Assembly (NCBI GenBank): GCA_030761205.1
Contig: JAULJL010000027.1
Coordinates: 1,493,001 to 1,557,000 of the forward strand
Reading direction: 5' to 3'
Length of the DNA stretch: 64,000 nucleotides
Origin: Fremontodendron californicum
Taxonomy: Eukaryota > Streptophyta > Magnoliopsida > Malvales > Malvaceae
The position numbers were made by a program, and so were the translations under genes. Below are positions 12,301-23,690 of the stretch, one piece after another. The first letter of the stretch is position 1, and the number at the start of each line of letters is the position of its first letter. Below the pieces are notes generated by a model. The model was given only the letters and a program-made list of their open reading frames with translations, made no database searches and had not been told where the DNA came from.

Positions 12301-15198
12301 AATCATGATGATGCAAGCTTTTCGATCAATGAGAAAATTAGTCTTGTTGAGGGAAATAATACATTGGATGTGTTGAGCATGATGGTTGGTCTACAGGTAA
12401 ACACAATTTCTTAACTTATGGCTAGTATCTTTACTTGTTCAGACATTGGCATGCTCATTCTGTAAGGATTTTGAGTATTGGAAAGAGGAAAAGGAAGAGT
12501 GGGGTAGGGGTAGGGGTGAGGGAGCCACACCCTATGTTGCTCCGACTCTTCATTTTTCTTGAAGTACCCGTGTCCGGACATAGGTATGGGGATATGATCA
12601 TCCAAGGACCCCCCAAATATATGGAAATCTAGGAAAAAATTGAACACACCCGTGTCCGACACTCACACCCGAGTCCGAGTAACATAGGCCACACCAGCTC
12701 GGGATTTTGATGATGTTTAAGGGCAATGAAAGCAAAGGACACTAAATGCAGTTAACTCCAACTTGGGGACGAGGGGGTTAGAACTTGGGAGCCGACACCT
12801 ATAAAGCTGCAGTAAGTAAGATTTCATAAGGGATGAATTGAATTATAGAGAACTTAATGAGACAAAGGATTGTATTTCCAAACATATAACCTAATATTGT
12901 GTAGGATGTTTGGCACACCTAGACCTTGTGGCATCAGAGTCCTTTACCATCTTTCCTCTTTGGGTAACCTTTAGACTTTAGTATAGCCTTGTTGTTAATC
13001 TATATGGTATTTCTATTGTAACCAACAAGACCTATAAGGAAACAAATAGGAACAAGTTAGCTACTTTTAATGGGAAGTTGTTGGATTAAAATACTTTTTG
13101 AACAACCAATACAGATATTTCAACATATAAAGAACTTTCTATGTAGGCAAAGGCAGTTTTTTCACATTTTATTGAAACTGTGACCTGATAATTGTTCTAA
13201 AGATTCAGTTCCAGACCCTCTTTCTGCTTTAGACTGTGCAACTATCTGGAGCATTACTAAACCTGCAGGCATCTAGATTCTGATTAAGGTGTCTTTGTTA
13301 TCAAGGACTAAGGGTTACTGATTGTAATTTGTTTGTTACTTCTATATGCTTCAGAACTTTGGGCCGTGGTTCGACATTCAAGGGGCAGGAATTTTTTCTG
13401 TGGTTCTTGTTGACCCATGGAATGGCAAATATGATGTTTCTTCTGGAGAATGGACCTATCAGGTTAAAGTCTGCAGATCTACAAAATTATCCTGGCATAT
13501 ATTGAGTTATATCGTGTGTTGTAAATTCAGAAGAACTTTGACAAATTTGACTGCACAATAGTAAATTCATTTAGATGTATACTCCTTGCTTTTTATCCTA
13601 TCACATCATGATTCTTTTTTTCTTTAGCATTTTAGAATTTATCACCGAAGAAGTTTACACTTAAAACTACTTTTGAATCTTGCATATGATGTAATCTGAG
13701 GCTTGAGCATTGTACATATTTACTTAATCTGAAGTTTCTATGTAGTTACCAAACAATAGCTTATGGTAATCAGAGCTTGCAATAATTAAATACTTGAGTA
13801 TAGTCTCTAGGAAAGATAATCTAAAATTGTATGCTTCTGTGCAAGAAGATCTTGTACTGAAACAGCATCAGTCTCTAGTTGTGATTCCTAACTGCCTAGA
13901 GCAGCCGAAGGGCAAAAGAATTATTTCTGTTCACTGTTAATGGAATTTCTACCCAGGATTCTAATGCTTATTAATCACAATTATCAGGTGGGACTTGAGG
14001 GAGAATACCTTGGTTTAGATAAAGTAAGTCCGTGCAAATAGTTCGCTGTGGAAAAAGGGGAGTATTCCACCTATAAACAAGACTTTGATATGGTACAAGG
14101 TAAGTTTTTTTTCCCCCCCTTCAATATACAAGCTTTTTATCACACAATTCATTGAAGCATTTTCAGTGCAGTTATAAACCTTGAATTACTATCCCCTAAT
14201 GCACTTGTGAAAGTCATTTTACTCCCTCAAGGTTTATTGTTAACAGCTGGTTGGAGCATTTGTAGTCTGATGTTCTGTTTCTTGTTCTCAGGTTACTTTC
14301 CTTGCTCCTGAAGGCAAGGGTCCTTTAGCCTTAAATCTCACTAGCATGGGGAAGGGTCAAGCTTGGGTTAATGGACAGAGTATAGGACGATACTGGCCTG
14401 CCTATCTCTCACCATCTGAAGGTTGTACCGAGAATTGTGATTACAGAGGAGAATATGATTCGACAAAATGTCAAAAGAATTGTGGCCAACCTGCTCAGAC
14501 ATTGTAAGTTTTATGAAACATTTGATTTCGATCCTATGCAAAATTTATGGATTTGATGTGTTCTTGAATCTTGCTATTCATGTTGTATCTCCATGTTACT
14601 GATCTTATATGTGATTGCGATTTCTGAAGAACTAATCATGCTGTCCAGATATCATATCCCACGCTCTTGGGTACATCCTGGTGAGAACCTATTAGTCCTT
14701 CATGAAGAGCTTGGTGGTGACCCTACAAAGATTTCTGTGCTGACACGAACCGGCCAACAGATTTGTTCATTTGTATCTGAGGAAGATCCTCGGCCAGCTG
14801 ATTCTTGGAGACCAGACTTAGGCTTCATGTCTCAAAGTCCTGAAGCTCGACTGACCTGCGAGCAAGGTTGGCGCATTACTTCAATTAACTTTGCCAGTTT
14901 TGGATCTCCACAAGGAGATTGTGGTGCATTAAGGACAGGGATTTGTCATGCAGACATACTATCAATGGTTCAGAAGGTAAGAAAAGACCTTTCCTTGCTC
15001 ATATCAGATACCTTTTTGACTGCAGATTTCTCAGTTGAGCCTTTGTAATTGAACAAATTTCTTTGGCATCCTTGGTTGAATTTGTAGGCTTGCATTGGTC
15101 AGGAGCAGTGCTCAATACCTGTTTCCACAGCTAACCTTGGTGACCCTTGCCCTGGTGTGCTGAAAAGCCTTGCCATTGAAGCTATATGCAGTGACTAA
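6306..15198 (+). CDS. BGAL: Beta-galactosidase (GH35) with C-terminal lectin domain; one-base frameshift in exon 16
   Basis: Secreted or cell-wall GH35 enzyme that removes terminal beta-galactose from wall polysaccharides and glycoproteins. Nineteen exons: 6306-6482, 6579-6674, 7318-7430, 7664-7730, 8072-8164, 8402-8545, 8738-8826, 8934-9039, 9152-9239, 9514-9632, 10071-10235, 10392-10591, 11216-11310, 12287-12396, 13355-13462, 13988-14099, 14292-14503, 14649-14976, 15088-15198. All phases agree except exon 16, which is 112 nt where 111 is expected. The sense frame therefore hits TAG at 14039-14041 (about 607 aa instead of about 843). Residues 1-27 look like a signal peptide. [13 protein letters not shown] carries the acid/base Glu (about 186) and [10 protein letters not shown] the nucleophile Glu (about 255). 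The last exons encode a SUEL-type galactose-binding lectin domain. Introns 4 and 14 each hold a MITE. It is either a recent pseudogene or is rescued by alternative splicing. The family is certain; the subclade is not. Confidence 0.85.
6880..7000. repeat. Fragment rich in cgtgt/acgtgtcgtgtt motifs (dispersed repeat family)
   Basis: Lies in intron 2 of the beta-galactosidase gene. The motif pattern (cgtgtcgtgttaatcgtgttt and similar) matches the AT-rich repeats at 21137-21905 and 32440-32655. Probably a remnant of a dispersed non-autonomous element. No edges could be set. Confidence 0.4.
7790..7972 (+). mobile_element. MITE family A, copy 1 (in beta-galactosidase intron 4)
   Basis: 183 bp with terminal inverted repeats ctatgttactcgg and the complement of cgagcaacatag. 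Flanked by ccttataa (7782-7789) and cattataa (7973-7980), a 7/8-matching 8-bp target duplication. The interior is itself partly palindromic (tgtcggatatgggtat against atacccatgtccga). An 8-bp duplication is typical of hAT-like elements. Confidence 0.85.
12532..12687 (-). mobile_element. MITE family A, copy 2 (in beta-galactosidase intron 14)
   Basis: 156 bp, inverted relative to copy 1. It starts ctatgttgctccgactc and ends gagtccgagtaacatag. A perfect 8-bp target duplication, gccacacc, lies at 12524-12531 and 12688-12695. It sits about 135 bp downstream of the exon 14 donor. Confidence 0.9.
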
Positions 15199-15420
15199 AA
15201 TCCCAATGCTTATTGCAAGGGATTTCTTCTTTTCTTTTAGAAAAATTAATTTATGCAAAGGAACACATTAGAGCTTTTATTTAGAAAATGACCAACCTGT
15301 GCTTTAACTTTTATAAATCAATAATTTTATTCTGATACCAACAAAGCAGACAGAAATTAGCCAGCATTCTCAGAAAAAGGATCTAAACCTATAATAAGCT
15401 GCAAGACTATCTTCAGCATA

Positions 15421-17072
15421 TTATGGAATTAGCAGTATCTTGCCAATGTGCTTGCCACTTTCCATAAGCCGGTGAGCTTCTGCTGCTTCTCCTATTGGGA
15501 AGTGTTCGTAAATCACTGGCTTCACCTTACCTGAGATAATTGCAGGCCAAACATTCTTCTCCACCTCACTCACAATTGTTGCCTTTTCTATTAGACTTCT
15601 TGTTCGCAAGGCAGCCGCTGCATATCAAAGCAACGAAAGATATATATCAATTCAAATGTTTTTTCCATACACATTACAGTATTACACTGCTAGAAAATTT
15701 AATTTTCCACCTTCATTGTCATACAAAGAATGTTAGTCAGATTTGTAGTAAATGTCGGATACAGATATACTTAATTTCTCCAAGTTTTTCTATATATTTA
15801 GAGAACCATACTTATACCTATATCCAAATATGTGTTAGACACAGGTGTCGAACACGAATATTTTAAAAGAAAATAAAGAATCAGGGTAACATAGCATACA
15901 ACAACAAGGGTCTGGTTCGGTGGCTTTTGTGAACATAATAATACCTTGGATTGTTAGCCGTTTTGCAAAGATAGCTCCGAGATTTACTTCTGTGACAAAT
16001 CCACTCAAGGAGCCAATCATAAAAAGCCTGCCATCAACATTTAAGCTGTCAAGGTTTTGCTGAAGGTAGGCTGCTCCAACACAATCTAGAATAACGTCAA
16101 CGCCTGCCATATAGGAAGGAAATTGGAAAATTTTAGTTCTAACATATTGGTCTTTTTCGAAGTTGAAGAACTCTAAGAGATCTACCTTTGCCTCCTGATT
16201 CTTCCTTTACCCGTGCTACAAAGTCCTCTGTCTTGTAATTGATGCAGACATCGGCTCCAAGATCCTTGCAAACGGCTAATTTTGGCTCATCCCCTGGCAA
16301 CCAAATGTGTATGTAATCGGTGAATACATGAAAACAAAAGGTTATACCATAAGATCGCAATTGCAAACAAAACCTGCTGTGACAAAAACTTTTGCCCCTT
16401 TGAACTTTGCAATCTGAATGGCAAATGTGCCAATTCCACTAGAGCCCCCATGGATCTACATCAGATCAATTCTTAAACATTATTAGCATGGGTATAGGTT
16501 ATCATGCATCGGGGGAAAGAAAAAAAGTGATCTTAGGATAATATTGTTACCAGAAGAGTTTCACCAGCACATAGCCTACTCATCATAAAAACAGTTGACC
16601 AGACTGTGCAAGCAACCTCTGGGAATGAGGCAGCTTCCGACAATGTAACACCTGACGGAACAGGAAGAACTTGCCCTGTTGGAACAGCCACTTTCTCGGC
16701 ATACCCTCCTCCGCTTAGAAGAGCACACACCTTTAGCAAAAACAGAAAATTAAAGCAAAACCATTAAAAGAGAAGCTCATAAAGTACATATGTACACATA
16801 TGATATGCTTATGAATTCACCTTATCTCCTACTTTCCAGCAAGAAACATTTTTTCCAACGGATTCGATGATGCCAGAGCATTCAAGACCTGGGTAAGGGC
16901 TACCACCTTGAGGTGGAGGGTAAAAGCCTTGTCTCTGATAGATGTCACCACGGTTCAAGGCTGCAGCTTCAACTTTGATAAGGACTTCATCATCTTTGAT
17001 TTTGGGGTCTTCCACTTCTTGTAGCTGCAATACTTCTGGATCACCTGGACTTGTTATCACTACGGCCTTCAT
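15421..17072 (-). CDS. Quinone oxidoreductase, zeta-crystallin/PIG3-like (copy 1)
   Basis: Medium-chain dehydrogenase/reductase of the TP53I3 (PIG3)-like quinone reductase branch. It uses NADPH to reduce quinones and is expected in the cytosol. Six exons on the minus strand: 17072-16821, 16730-16551, 16455-16374, 16293-16186, 16103-15945, 15617-15421. Phases join to 978 nt, or 325 aa, the family's normal length. The N-terminal GroES-like domain contains YPGLECSG and the motif EAAALNRGDIYQRQG. The nucleotide-binding domain carries HGGSSGIG at residues 146-153, followed by DVILDCVGAAYLQ. No zinc-ligand pattern is apparent, as in quinone reductases. There is no broken frame. A second copy with the same exon lengths lies 886 bp upstream. 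Intron 5 holds a MITE. The physiological substrate is unknown. Confidence 0.88.
15728..15894 (+). mobile_element. MITE family A, copy 3 (in quinone oxidoreductase intron 5)
   Basis: 167 bp, the most diverged copy. The right end, gggtaacatag, and the interior (ggtgtcgaacacgaatattttaaaagaaaat) match copy 1; the left end, gaatgttagtcag, is decayed. The flanks catacaaa (15720-15727) and catacaac (15895-15902) form a 7/8-matching 8-bp duplication. Confidence 0.75.
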
Positions 17073-17958
17073 AGCTGGATTTCGATTTTTTTTTTTTTTT
17101 TTTTTACAGCAAACGCTTGCTTATATGTTGCAACTTCTAAATATTTTTTATGGTTTTATGTTCATATGATTGTCAAAGATGACGCATGTAACATGTAATT
17201 CCAAAAGAATAGCTGCTTGAACATTATATATTAGTATTAGATTTTATTTTTGTACAAATTTTGGTGGGTAATCTGATAAAAGATACAATTAGCAGCTGAT
17301 TGGACCAATCAGATGCCTTATGACTCCATTGCTACACTAAAAAGGCAAGTCATTTTCAATCAAACGATTTAATTAGTCACTAATTGAGTTATATGTGCTG
17401 TGAGTTATCCTTTCCTTTGTTAGGTAATAGAGAATGACTCGTTGGCTTGCAACTTTGTTTTTGTTTGGAACTGGCTAATTATTATTCTCCCCCAAGCTTG
17501 CTTCTCCAAACCCCTTAGTCTATTCTACACTGCCAGAGTAAATTTTGGTGCTTTGTACACTGAATTTGTGCTTCAAAAATATCTTATGCTATATTATTTA
17601 ACCTTACTTTGGTCTCATATTTCATTAACTTGCTTGATTCATATGGGCATTCTTTGAATTTCAACTGTCAGATTTTTCCTTCAATGTTTCAAAATTTTGG
17701 AGAGTCATGTGCATTACTGTCTAGCTTTTTTCAAGTGTTAAGCTCAAGTAAATGCAATTGATAACACAGCAACTTGTTTATAGTATCTTTCTGAAATAAG
17801 TGCATATCAGTTTTGCATGATTTTCATTTTGGTAAAGATTAAATTAGGCCACAAGGGCATCAGGAAATAAACTACACATAACATGATTCACAAGTGGTTC
17901 ATTTTATCATCAAATGACACACCATTTCCCCCCCTAGAAGACAAGACCCTTACCAGCA
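17073..17958. other. Spacer between the tandem quinone oxidoreductase genes
   Basis: No gene or repeat recognised. It holds the promoter of the downstream copy, including a long T tract at 17085-17105 just upstream of its ATG, and the 3' end of the upstream copy. Confidence 0.4.
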
Positions 17959-20285
17959 TCATGGAACAAGTAGTATCTTCCCAATATGCTCACTACTTTC
18001 CATGAGCCGATGAGCCTCCCCGGCCTCAGATAAGGGAAAAGATTTGTAGATGATAGGCTTCACCTTGCCTGCTGCAACTGCAGGCCAAACATTCTTCTCC
18101 ACTTCATTGACAACCGTTGCTTTGTTTTCTGGATTTCTTGGTCGCAAGGCAGCCCCTGAATACAAAAACATCAAATTACATATTATAATAGTCCATGATC
18201 TAAAAAGGACATGCTTCAGATATGCCCGCTACAATTGTAATCATTTTAGCAGCAGATGCAACATATGTAAACATTAGATGACATTCATTAGAAGCAGTAT
18301 AATTTTCTATTTCGGGAAAACGAAAGCATGGGGAAAGGTGGGTGCATCTGTGGAGATGTATGTGGCTTGTGAATATTTCTAAACAATGCGGTGCTTTGTT
18401 CTATGTTCTTTATGTTCTCTATTACCTTGCACTGTGAGGCGCTTTGGAAGTAAAGTATTGAGTTTAATTTCAGTGACTGCTCCACCCTGGAAGCCAATAA
18501 GACAAAGCCTTCCATCAAAATTTAAGCTGTCCAGGTTTCGCTGAAGGTAGGCTGCTCCAATACAATCCAGAATTACATCAACACCTGCCATTAAACATTT
18601 GAGAATTTAAATTGGCTGTGTAAATGCAGAGAAGAAGTGGGTGCTGAATACAAGAGCATCAATTCCAGTGTAGAATGCGGACCAAAGGTGCAATTATAAA
18701 AACTAGACAACATACCCTTCCCGCCAGTTTCTTCCTTAACGCGTGCAACAAAGTCCTCTGTCTTGTAATTGATGCACACATCAGCTCCAAGTTTCTTGCA
18801 GAAAGCTAGTTTTTCTTCACTCCCTGGAGATCAAACACTACCACATCTAAATATAAGAAAAAATGAAAACACAAAATTTACAATACAATCACTATTGCAG
18901 GTAGACCTGCTGTAACAAACACTGCTGCTCCTTTGTTCTTGGCTATCTGAATGGCAAAAGTGCCAATTCCACTAGAACCACCATGGACCTGAAATTTTAA
19001 TAGCAGTCAGGTTACATCTCAAGAAATGGATCAGATATTATAGAGATGACTGATACTAAAAAGAGACAAAGAAAGATATAGAATAAGTCACTTAGGTCAG
19101 GCATCAAAAACATTTGTTAAGGTGAAGCACTAAATTCCTCCACTTAAACCTAAATAAGTTCATTGGTAAGCATTTCAGTAATGCTGTCTGCAGATAAATG
19201 TCACTGTCTGCTGATAAATGTCAGGACAAATAACTCCTCTGGTAAGTTGAAGGATAATAGATTAAACAATGGACAGGCCATACCATATACTGTCTTCAGT
19301 GACATGGACACGCAATCCTGATAATAGTATCATGAAATTAAATATTCAAACACTTGAACATAGATCTGGCAACTAAAATGTACTAGGATGGAATTCATGT
19401 AAGCCTCTGATCAAAAGATCAGCTGACAACTGAACTGAGTAGATATTAGAGGAGAAAATTGGCACATATGCTTGATCTACAAGATCCTAAGATAATCAAT
19501 AAACCTCACACTAAAGCTTATCCATTAATCATTTTGTTAAACTGAGTTACCCTAGCAACCCAAAGATTATGCGGCATCGAATTAGGCCAACATTGAATGA
19601 TACATAGACAACACAGTGGATATAGAGGTTACCAAGAATATCTCCCCAGCAGATAAGCGACTCATCATAAAAACAGTGGACCAAACAGTACAAGCCACTT
19701 CAGGTAAACCAGCAGCATCTTTGAGGGAAACCCCAGGTGGGATTGGAAGAACTTGTCCAGCTGGAACTGCCACTTTCTCAGCATATCCACCTCCACTAAG
19801 AAGAGCACAAATCTGCATATAACAGATCGTCACAAAACAAACAAGCTACTCATTGAAGTTGCATTCCCACAAATATAGCAAAACCCCAATTTCCTAAAAG
19901 GCTAAAACCCTCTAAAATTTTATCTTTAAACCTCAGCTCATGAAAAACAGTAGATCATTCATATAAAAACCACACCTTTTCAATAAACCCATATGAATTA
20001 TACTTGCTAGAAGTGGAAATTATTATCAATTACCTGATCACCAACTTTCCAGCGAGAAACATTCTTGCCAACAGCTTGGACGGTACCAGAACATTCAAGA
20101 CCAAGGTAGGGACTAGCACCCTTTGGAGGAGGGTAAGAACCTTTCCTCTGGAGCGTATCAGCCCGGTTTAAAGCGGTGGCTTCTACCTTGATGAGGACCT
20201 CATCATCTTTGATTTCTGGGTCATCTACTTGTTGCAATTGCAGCACATCTGGGCCTCCTGCTGTTGTTATCACTATGGCCTTCAT
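17959..20285 (-). CDS. Quinone oxidoreductase, zeta-crystallin/PIG3-like (copy 2)
   Basis: Tandem paralogue of the gene at 15421-17072, same strand, with identical exon lengths: 20285-20034 (252), 19812-19633 (180), 18988-18907 (82), 18823-18716 (108), 18584-18426 (159), 18155-17959 (197). Product 325 aa. It has the same landmarks: YLGLECSG, CALLSGGGYAEKVAVPAGQVLP, the dinucleotide-binding motif HGGSSGIGTFAIQIAK and the C-terminal MESSEHIGKILLVP. No disabling change is visible, so both copies are probably expressed. The main difference is a longer intron 2 (about 640 bp). Predicted NADPH-dependent quinone reductase of the PIG3 branch; substrate unknown. Confidence 0.88.
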
Positions 20286-21136
20286 TTCTTTCCTTCTTTA
20301 TTTTGGCTCTGGAATCTATAGCAGTTTGATTGATAAAAAGAAATAGGTTATAGGCAAAAATGTGAAATAAAAGCAAGAGTTTATTATTTGTTTCTTTTGA
20401 AAAAAGAGGTGTCAAGTTTGTTACGGCACTGTTTGTAAGATCAACACTTATGAGCTATAAATCGACCATTTAGACAATTAATAATTATTTATAAACATCA
20501 ATTACAAATTATTCATATTTAATATATTATTTTTATTAAATTTAAAAAATTATATATTAATTATATTTTTTTAATATATAATCAGTATCACTAAATATTA
20601 TTGATATTTTCTTAATAATTTAATATAAATCCTTTTTGAGCTTTGAAAGTGACCAATGAGACAATGAATCTGGACAAAACCATTCCTCTAACCATCATTT
20701 TTTTTTTTTTTTTTTATAAAAAAATTCTTAAACATAATAAGTAATTTGACTTTATTTACACTCTTTCATCTAGACTCAAAGTTAAGAGAATTTGGTTATC
20801 CAATATATTTTTTTCTATTAACATGTTTTATATTATGCTCTTTTTTTTCTTCATTTTTTTAGTAGCATGATATTACATTAACAAGCATAATACAAGATTG
20901 TTTTGATATGTTTTCATATCAACTAGAAATAGACAACGAAAATATTTATTTTAAATTTTGTAATTAAAAAATAATTTCATTTTATATTAATAATGATAAT
21001 ATCATAATGAAAATATGCAAATAATGATATAATGTTAAAAATTTAAAAAGAATATTATTTACTTGAATACATAACATATATTTGTTTACTTAAATTCAAA
21101 CTTAAAAAGACTTATTAACGTGTAATTCAATTCGAA
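20286..21136. other. AT-rich intergenic DNA
   Basis: Very AT-rich with long A and T tracts (for example 20699-20716). No coding region recognised. It probably contains the promoter of the copy 2 quinone oxidoreductase in its first few hundred bases. Confidence 0.5.
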
Positions 21137-21905
21137 ATTTATAATATGAGATAAATTGAGACACAACACGAATATAACATAGAAAAAATAATTAAAATAC
21201 AACACGAAAAAGAATATAAACACGACACAAATATACGAACGTATAAAAATATACATAAAACTAATTATTAACGTGTAAAAATTTATATAAATTTATAATA
21301 CTTTATATAAATTATTAACGTTAAAAATTAATTATTAATGTGTAAAAATTTGTATAAATTTATAATATTTAAAAAAAACACGAATAAGTTACGAATACAA
21401 ATTAATCTCTAAACTGGATCATAATAACAAATTAAATATGAAATGAATTGAGACACGACACAAACACAATATAGAAAAATTAATTAAAATACAATACGAA
21501 GAATAACATGAACACCACACGAATACATGAACGTGTAAAAATATACATAAAATAAATTATTAACGTATATAATTTTATATAAATTTATAATACTTTATAT
21601 AAATTATTAACGTATAAAACTTTATATAAATGTATAATACATTGAAAACACAAAAAATAACACGAACATACAAATTTTTTTTTAAATTGAATCATAATGA
21701 CAAACTATGTAAAATATGAGATAAATTGAGATACGACAGAACATAACATAAAAAAAATAATTAAAGCACAACACGAAAAATAACATGAGCATGAAATGAA
21801 TACACGAAAGTGTAAAATTGACATAAAATTGATTATTAACGTGTATAAATTTATATAAATTTGTAATATTTAAAACATAAAAAAAAAAAAAAAATTACAC
21901 AAATT
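21137..21905. repeat. Three tandem copies of a roughly 280-290 bp AT-rich repeat
   Basis: The landmark attgagacac/attgagata recurs at 21155, 21447 and 21725 (periods about 292 and 278 bp). Each is followed by the same series of motifs: acgacac or acaacac, aataattaaa(a/g)tacaa(c/t)acgaa, a cluster of acgaa words, aaattattaacg and tttatataaattta. The third copy is shorter. A diverged relative lies inverted at 32440-32655. This is a tandem array inside a dispersed element family; no coding capacity. Confidence 0.65.
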
Positions 21906-22815
21906 TCTAATTTTTTTCTTTCCTTTTTTTGGTCCATTATTTTCTTCTTTACAAAAAATAAAAAATGGAGGTGCCACGTGGACACCTCCTTTGATCTCGA
22001 AAATGTTCCATATTTAGATATAGGATTTCACAATCTTTATCCTTCAGTATTGTGATTATATCATCTTTGTATTAGTTCTTTATATGCTGATTCAACCACA
22101 TTTTTCTAGTTTTTCTTCTTATCACTTTAATTGTGATTACAGAAACAGGTCTTAAAAGAAGTTACAATAACCTTGTTGATAAATTAATACTACTTCTATT
22201 TTCTTAAAAATGAAAATCCCATCTTACTTTTTAATCTTTTCGCCATCCTAACTCAAGAATTACAGTCCATAGATACTTCTCTTTTCTTTTCAGTTTTAAG
22301 TTTTATCCCCACAGACAAGCATAAAGTTAGTATATATAAAATGAAGAAGGAAAGAAGAGGAACGAAGAAAGGCATGCTTGCTTTTCAGGTAAAGCTGGAC
22401 TGTACGTCGGTTAAAACATAAAACAAGACTAAGCCCCCTGTTCACGAAAATATAAGTTTCTCACTTTTCCTGGTGATCAAAGACAAGATATTTTGCGGTA
22501 TTGGTTCTTCTTTTCTTTTTTCTTTTTTTTGGAAAATTAGTAACTAAATGATCTTCTCTTTGTTTGGTTCCTGAGAAAATGTTTGTTACCATTTGATGTT
22601 TTCCAAATCTTAAAAAAAAAAAAGTTTTCCCTTTGAAACCCATAAGAAAAAGAATTATAGGGTCAAAATGGGATTTTCTGTGCTGTGCTTTTCTCTTTCT
22701 TCATCTTCTTATCAACCAAACAGAGGAGTCAACATGAAAAAGAAAAACTAAAAAAAACAAAAAAAAAAAACACAATAAAAAAGGTTGCCTTTTGAAACTT
22801 TACAGAATTCACTAA
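21906..22815 (+). promoter_or_regulatory. Upstream region of the first S1/P1 nuclease gene
   Basis: No gene. A good TATA box (tatatataaaatg, about 22331) lies 480 bp before the ATG at 22816, so a long leader or a leader intron is possible. A G-box-like cacgtg at 21976-21981 (gccacgtggac) is a plausible bZIP/bHLH site. Confidence 0.35.
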
Positions 22816-23199
22816 ATGGGTTTTAGAAGAATGGGTTGGCATGAGCTACTTTGGATTGGAAGGGTGCTTGTTCTTATGCAATTAGTTCATGGGGTAGTTG
22901 GTTGGGGAAAAGATGGTCATTATGCTGTTTGCAAGATAGCCGAGGTGAACTTCTTTTTCCCTTTTTTAATTTATTATTCACTGTAGCATTATGATTTTTT
23001 GAGTAGATATGGACTTTCCAAATGTTTTGAACAATAAGATCATATAGTTTGATTAAGGAAAAAACAGTTTAATTTCATTAACGTTGATGAGCTTTATTGT
23101 TCACGGAACTAGCTCAATAATTTGTAGCTTCAGGGATTTGGATTGGTTCTTTTTCTTTTTTGTGTATTGTCACAGATTAAACTGTGACCTAACCAAATT

Positions 23200-23690
23200 T
23201 GCAGAAGAAGGATGAAAAAAGGAAAAGAGAATCGAGACATAAGAGAGAAAGAGAGAATAAGAAGTTAAGAACAGAGAATAGAAGGAATTTGATAACTTTT
23301 CATTCATAATTTTTGTTCAGTACATTGTTTTGACAGCTTCCAATTTACAAAATTTATAGCACAACTGTGTAGTCATTCTAATGGAATTACTAAATTCTAG
23401 GAATCAACAATAACCAAGTTTTGACAGCTTCCAATTTACAAAATTTATTTAAACTAGCTAATAGACATCTGCCACCTCAGCTAACGGTTTTGCCTCCACT
23501 CTTGTCCTCATCTTCACCAGCAACGTTCAGCTTGTCAGCTCCCAGTTCAGCCTTTTGTTCTGCTTCATTCATCCTTTTCTGCCAGCTTCCAGCTCTAACT
23601 TCAGCTCTGTTTCATTTATTTGTAGCTAGTTCCCAGCTTTCTTTCTCTTTCGGCTCCACCATCGATCTCTCCCCATAGGTTCATTACATG
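23200..23690. mobile_element. Possible LTR fragment in intron 1 of the first nuclease gene
   Basis: Purine-rich agagagaaagagagaataagaag, then ttttcattcataattttt and a CT-rich region. This layout resembles reverse-oriented copia LTRs and the similar stretch at 34050-34310. A short direct repeat (ttttgacagcttccaatttacaaaatttat) occurs at about 23328 and 23418. No element ends or target duplication found. Confidence 0.3.

Noticed and set aside
12411..12662. 83-aa frame in beta-galactosidase intron 14
   Set aside because: It is formed by the palindromic MITE copy and flanking polypurine DNA.
14024..14029. Reading gtaagt in exon 16 as the normal constitutive donor
   Set aside because: The 76 nt after it encode a stretch that GH35 relatives have (an LW...IWYK-type block just before the exon end), so the family's usual donor is at 14100; the inner site is proposed only as a possible rescue.
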